Below are positions 32,728 through 34,255 of a stretch of 34,255 nt of DNA, piece by piece (positions within the stretch are counted from its first letter, which is position 1; every line of letters begins with the position of its first letter). Position numbers and translations under genes: made by a program. This DNA is from Gemmatimonadota bacterium (lineage in GTDB: Bacteria > Gemmatimonadota > Gemmatimonadetes > Longimicrobiales > Gaopeijiaceae), in contig JAPPGM010000185.1 in assembly GCA_028874995.1 (NCBI GenBank), positions 1-34,255 of the forward strand, given 5' to 3'. Under the pieces are notes generated by a model. It did not search any database. It had not been told where the DNA came from and saw nothing but the letters and a program-made list of their open reading frames with translations.

Positions 32728-33762
32728 ATGACGAGGTTCCCGACAGGACAACTCTCCAAGAATATTCGCGGTGGCGCCTCAGCCGCCGTTCTGGCAGCCC
32801 TGACCGCGGCCTGCGGCGGCTCCGAGCCGGGCCTGGCGCGGGGCAAGATGCTCTTCGACACCTGCTCGCCGTGCCACGGCGACGACGGCGCCGGCAAGCA
32901 GTCGCTGGGGGCGCCGGCAATCGCGGGGGGGTCCGAGTGGTACCTTTCGGCCCAGCTCCTGAAGTTCCGGGGGGGCGCGCGGGGGTATCACCACACTGAT
33001 ACCGAAGGGCTGCGGATGCGCCCCATGTCGCGCGCGCTCGTCGACGACTCGGGCGACATCGAGTCGATCGTGGAGTACGTGGTCAGCCTGCCGATTCCGG
33101 ACCCGCCGCCGACCGCCGAGGGGGGCGATGTCGAGGCCGGCGAGACGACGTACATGGAGGCCTGCGTGAGCTGTCACGGCAGGGATGGCCGTGGGGTCGA
33201 CCAGGGCGTACCCGAGTTGAATCCCCCCTCGTTGCTGCATCTCAACGACTGGTACATCGAGTCGTCGCTCCGGAAGTACCGGGACGGCGTGCGGGGGGTC
33301 GGCGACGCGGCCGGTGACAACATGCGCACCTACGCCGAGGGATTGACCGACGAGGAGATCTTCGACGTCACCGCATACATCATGACGATGCAGCGGCTGC
33401 CCCGAAAGATTCCCGCCCCACCCCTCCCGCCCCTGCCCCCGGTCGACGTGGATCCCGCCATCCTCCCCGAGGGCGTGACCGTGGAGATGGTCCAGGAGGG
33501 TCAGGACATCTTCAACACTACAGTGGGCATCTGCTTCACCTGCCACCTGCGGGAGGGTGTGGGCGGACCCCTCGCGCCACCCCTCACCGACGACGAGTGG
33601 CTGAACATCGACGGCGAGTACGAATCCATCATCGAAATCATCACCAACGGGGTGCCGGCACCGGTGGAGTATCCCGGGCAGATGGCACCCCGCGCCAACC
33701 GGCCCCTCACCGACGAGCAGGTGCGCGCCGTCGCCGCCTACGTTTTCACCCTGAGCCGCTGA
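32728..33762 (+). CDS. Triheme c-type cytochrome lipoprotein
   Basis: This is a 344-residue periplasmic electron-transfer protein. The signal peptide ends in lipobox LTAAC, so it is lipid-anchored. Three haem-binding motifs are visible: CSPCH at residues 46-50, CVSCH at 146-150 and CFTCH at 269-273. Each lies in a class I cytochrome c-like domain of about 90-100 residues. The first two resemble the tandem domains of cytochrome c4-type dihaem proteins (CHGDDGAG, CHGRDGRG). The third follows a proline-rich linker (PAPPLPPLPPVDV). Probable distal Met residues occur in RMRPMSRAL and PGQMAPR. It is the first gene of a cluster with a small membrane protein and cytochrome oxidase subunit II, and probably feeds electrons to that oxidase. 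Confidence 0.92.
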   Translation: MTRFPTGQLSKNIRGGASAAVLAALTAACGGSEPGLARGKMLFDTCSPCHGDDGAGKQSLGAPAIAGGSEWYLSAQLLKFRGGARGYHHTDTEGLRMRPMSRALVDDSGDIESIVEYVVSLPIPDPPPTAEGGDVEAGETTYMEACVSCHGRDGRGVDQGVPELNPPSLLHLNDWYIESSLRKYRDGVRGVGDAAGDNMRTYAEGLTDEEIFDVTAYIMTMQRLPRKIPAPPLPPLPPVDVDPAILPEGVTVEMVQEGQDIFNTTVGICFTCHLREGVGGPLAPPLTDDEWLNIDGEYESIIEIITNGVPAPVEYPGQMAPRANRPLTDEQVRAVAAYVFTLSR

Positions 33763-33767
33763 CGACC

Positions 33768-33950
33768 ATGGCAGCCAACCCGACCACCGACCGCCCCACA
33801 CACGCGGAGCTCGCCGCCGAGATCCCCCCCGCGGCCCCGGACGAGACCAACGAGGCGGTCATCTTCGCGAAGAAGACGCTGCGCTGGACGTTCTGGCTGG
33901 CCATCGGCTTCATCGGCGCGGCGGTGGTCTACACCCACATCATGCAATGA
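33768..33950 (+). CDS. Small single-helix membrane protein in an oxidase cluster
   Basis: This 60-residue protein has a charged, proline-rich N-terminal half (AELAAEIPPAAPDETNEAVI) and one transmembrane helix near the C-terminus (FWLAIGFIGAAVVYTHIM). It starts 5 bases after the cytochrome stop and ends 20 bases before the subunit II start, so it is certainly in the operon. I do not recognise a family. Size and position fit a small accessory or assembly subunit of a cytochrome oxidase (like CcoQ- or CtaF-type small subunits), but that is inference. Confidence 0.72.
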   Translation: MAANPTTDRPTHAELAAEIPPAAPDETNEAVIFAKKTLRWTFWLAIGFIGAAVVYTHIMQ

Positions 33951-33970
33951 GCGAAAGGGATTCTCGGTAG

Positions 33971-34255
33971 ATGGGCTTCTTCGAGAGCTGGGGTCACTTC
34001 TTCGACAGGATCGGGCTGATCCGGATCGGGTCCACCTACGCGGCGGACATCGACTTCCTGATCTTCCTGGTGCTCGTTGTGGTGGGCGTCTGGTTCCTCG
34101 CCGCCGAGCTAATCTTCGTCTACTTCATCATGAAGTTCAGGGAGAAGGGGGACGGGCGGCGGGCCGACTACATCGACGGGAAGAACAAGCGCCACAAGAG
34201 GTGGATCACCTACCCGCACCTGGCGGTGCTGGCCTTCGACGTCCTGATCATCGTG
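33971..34255 (+). CDS. coxB: Cytochrome c oxidase subunit II, N-terminal part (runs off the window)
   Basis: The first 95 residues are present; the gene continues beyond the right edge. It starts with MGFFESWGHFFDRIGLIRIG, then a first transmembrane helix (FLIFLVLVVVGVWFLAAELI) and a charged loop (KFREKGDGRRADYIDGKNKR). The start of a second helix (HLAVLAFDVLIIV) reaches the edge. Two N-terminal helices joined by a short charged loop are the layout of haem-copper oxidase subunit II before its periplasmic CuA domain. The CuA ligands would lie outside the window, so copper binding cannot be checked. The upstream triheme cytochrome supports the call. Confidence 0.75.
   Translation, partial: MGFFESWGHFFDRIGLIRIGSTYAADIDFLIFLVLVVVGVWFLAAELIFVYFIMKFREKGDGRRADYIDGKNKRHKRWITYPHLAVLAFDVLIIV

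Overview
This window is high-GC bacterial DNA (about two thirds G+C by eye) with tightly packed genes on both strands. The mix of genes suggests a Gemmatimonadota-type or related environmental bacterium: SusC/SusD-like outer-membrane proteins in a high-GC genome, a MacB/FtsX-type (ADOP) permease, duplicated secreted S9 peptidases, secreted beta-lactamase-fold serine hydrolases, a Tat-exported flavoenzyme and multihaem c-type cytochromes. Nearly every product carries a signal peptide, lipobox or membrane segments. No rRNA, tRNA, CRISPR array or intact transposase was seen. The phylum call is an inference from gene content.

Layout. 1-701: no convincing gene. 702-3622 (-): two tandem secreted alpha/beta hydrolases overlapping by ATGA, with a 21-bp palindrome upstream. 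3812-7465 (-): dnaE. 7673-10151 (-): a DUF4837-like lipoprotein followed by a serine hydrolase. 10245-12174 (+): a monohaem cytochrome c lipoprotein and a Tat-exported sarcosine-oxidase-like flavoprotein. 12211-12297: a short permease C-terminal remnant. 12390-14039 (+): a second serine hydrolase. 14190-22241 (+): two paralogous S9 dipeptidyl-peptidase-like enzymes flanking an ADOP permease.

22297-23542 (+) is the most distinctive locus. A promoter, a broken HigB/Gp49-like toxin, an XRE antitoxin with a C-terminal extension ending in LAA, and a SecB-like chaperone stand in the order of a toxin-antitoxin-chaperone (TAC) system. The toxin appears to be decayed while the antitoxin and chaperone are intact.

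23594-30586 (-): a probable four-gene operon transcribed as SusC-like receptor, SusD-like lipoprotein, a barrel-less TonB-plug protein, and an NqrB/RnfD-like membrane protein fused to a cysteine-rich Sel1-like tail. A perfect 15-bp hairpin lies just inside the plug gene. 30760-31323 (-) is an unknown lipoprotein, divergent from a secreted metallo-beta-lactamase-fold hydrolase (31551-32543, +). The right end (32728-34255, +) starts a respiratory cluster: triheme cytochrome c, a 60-residue one-helix membrane protein and the beginning of a cytochrome c oxidase subunit II.

Together the genes describe an envelope-centred lifestyle of peptide and polymer uptake, periplasmic hydrolysis and periplasmic electron transfer. 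All family calls are from motifs read by eye; no database search was possible.
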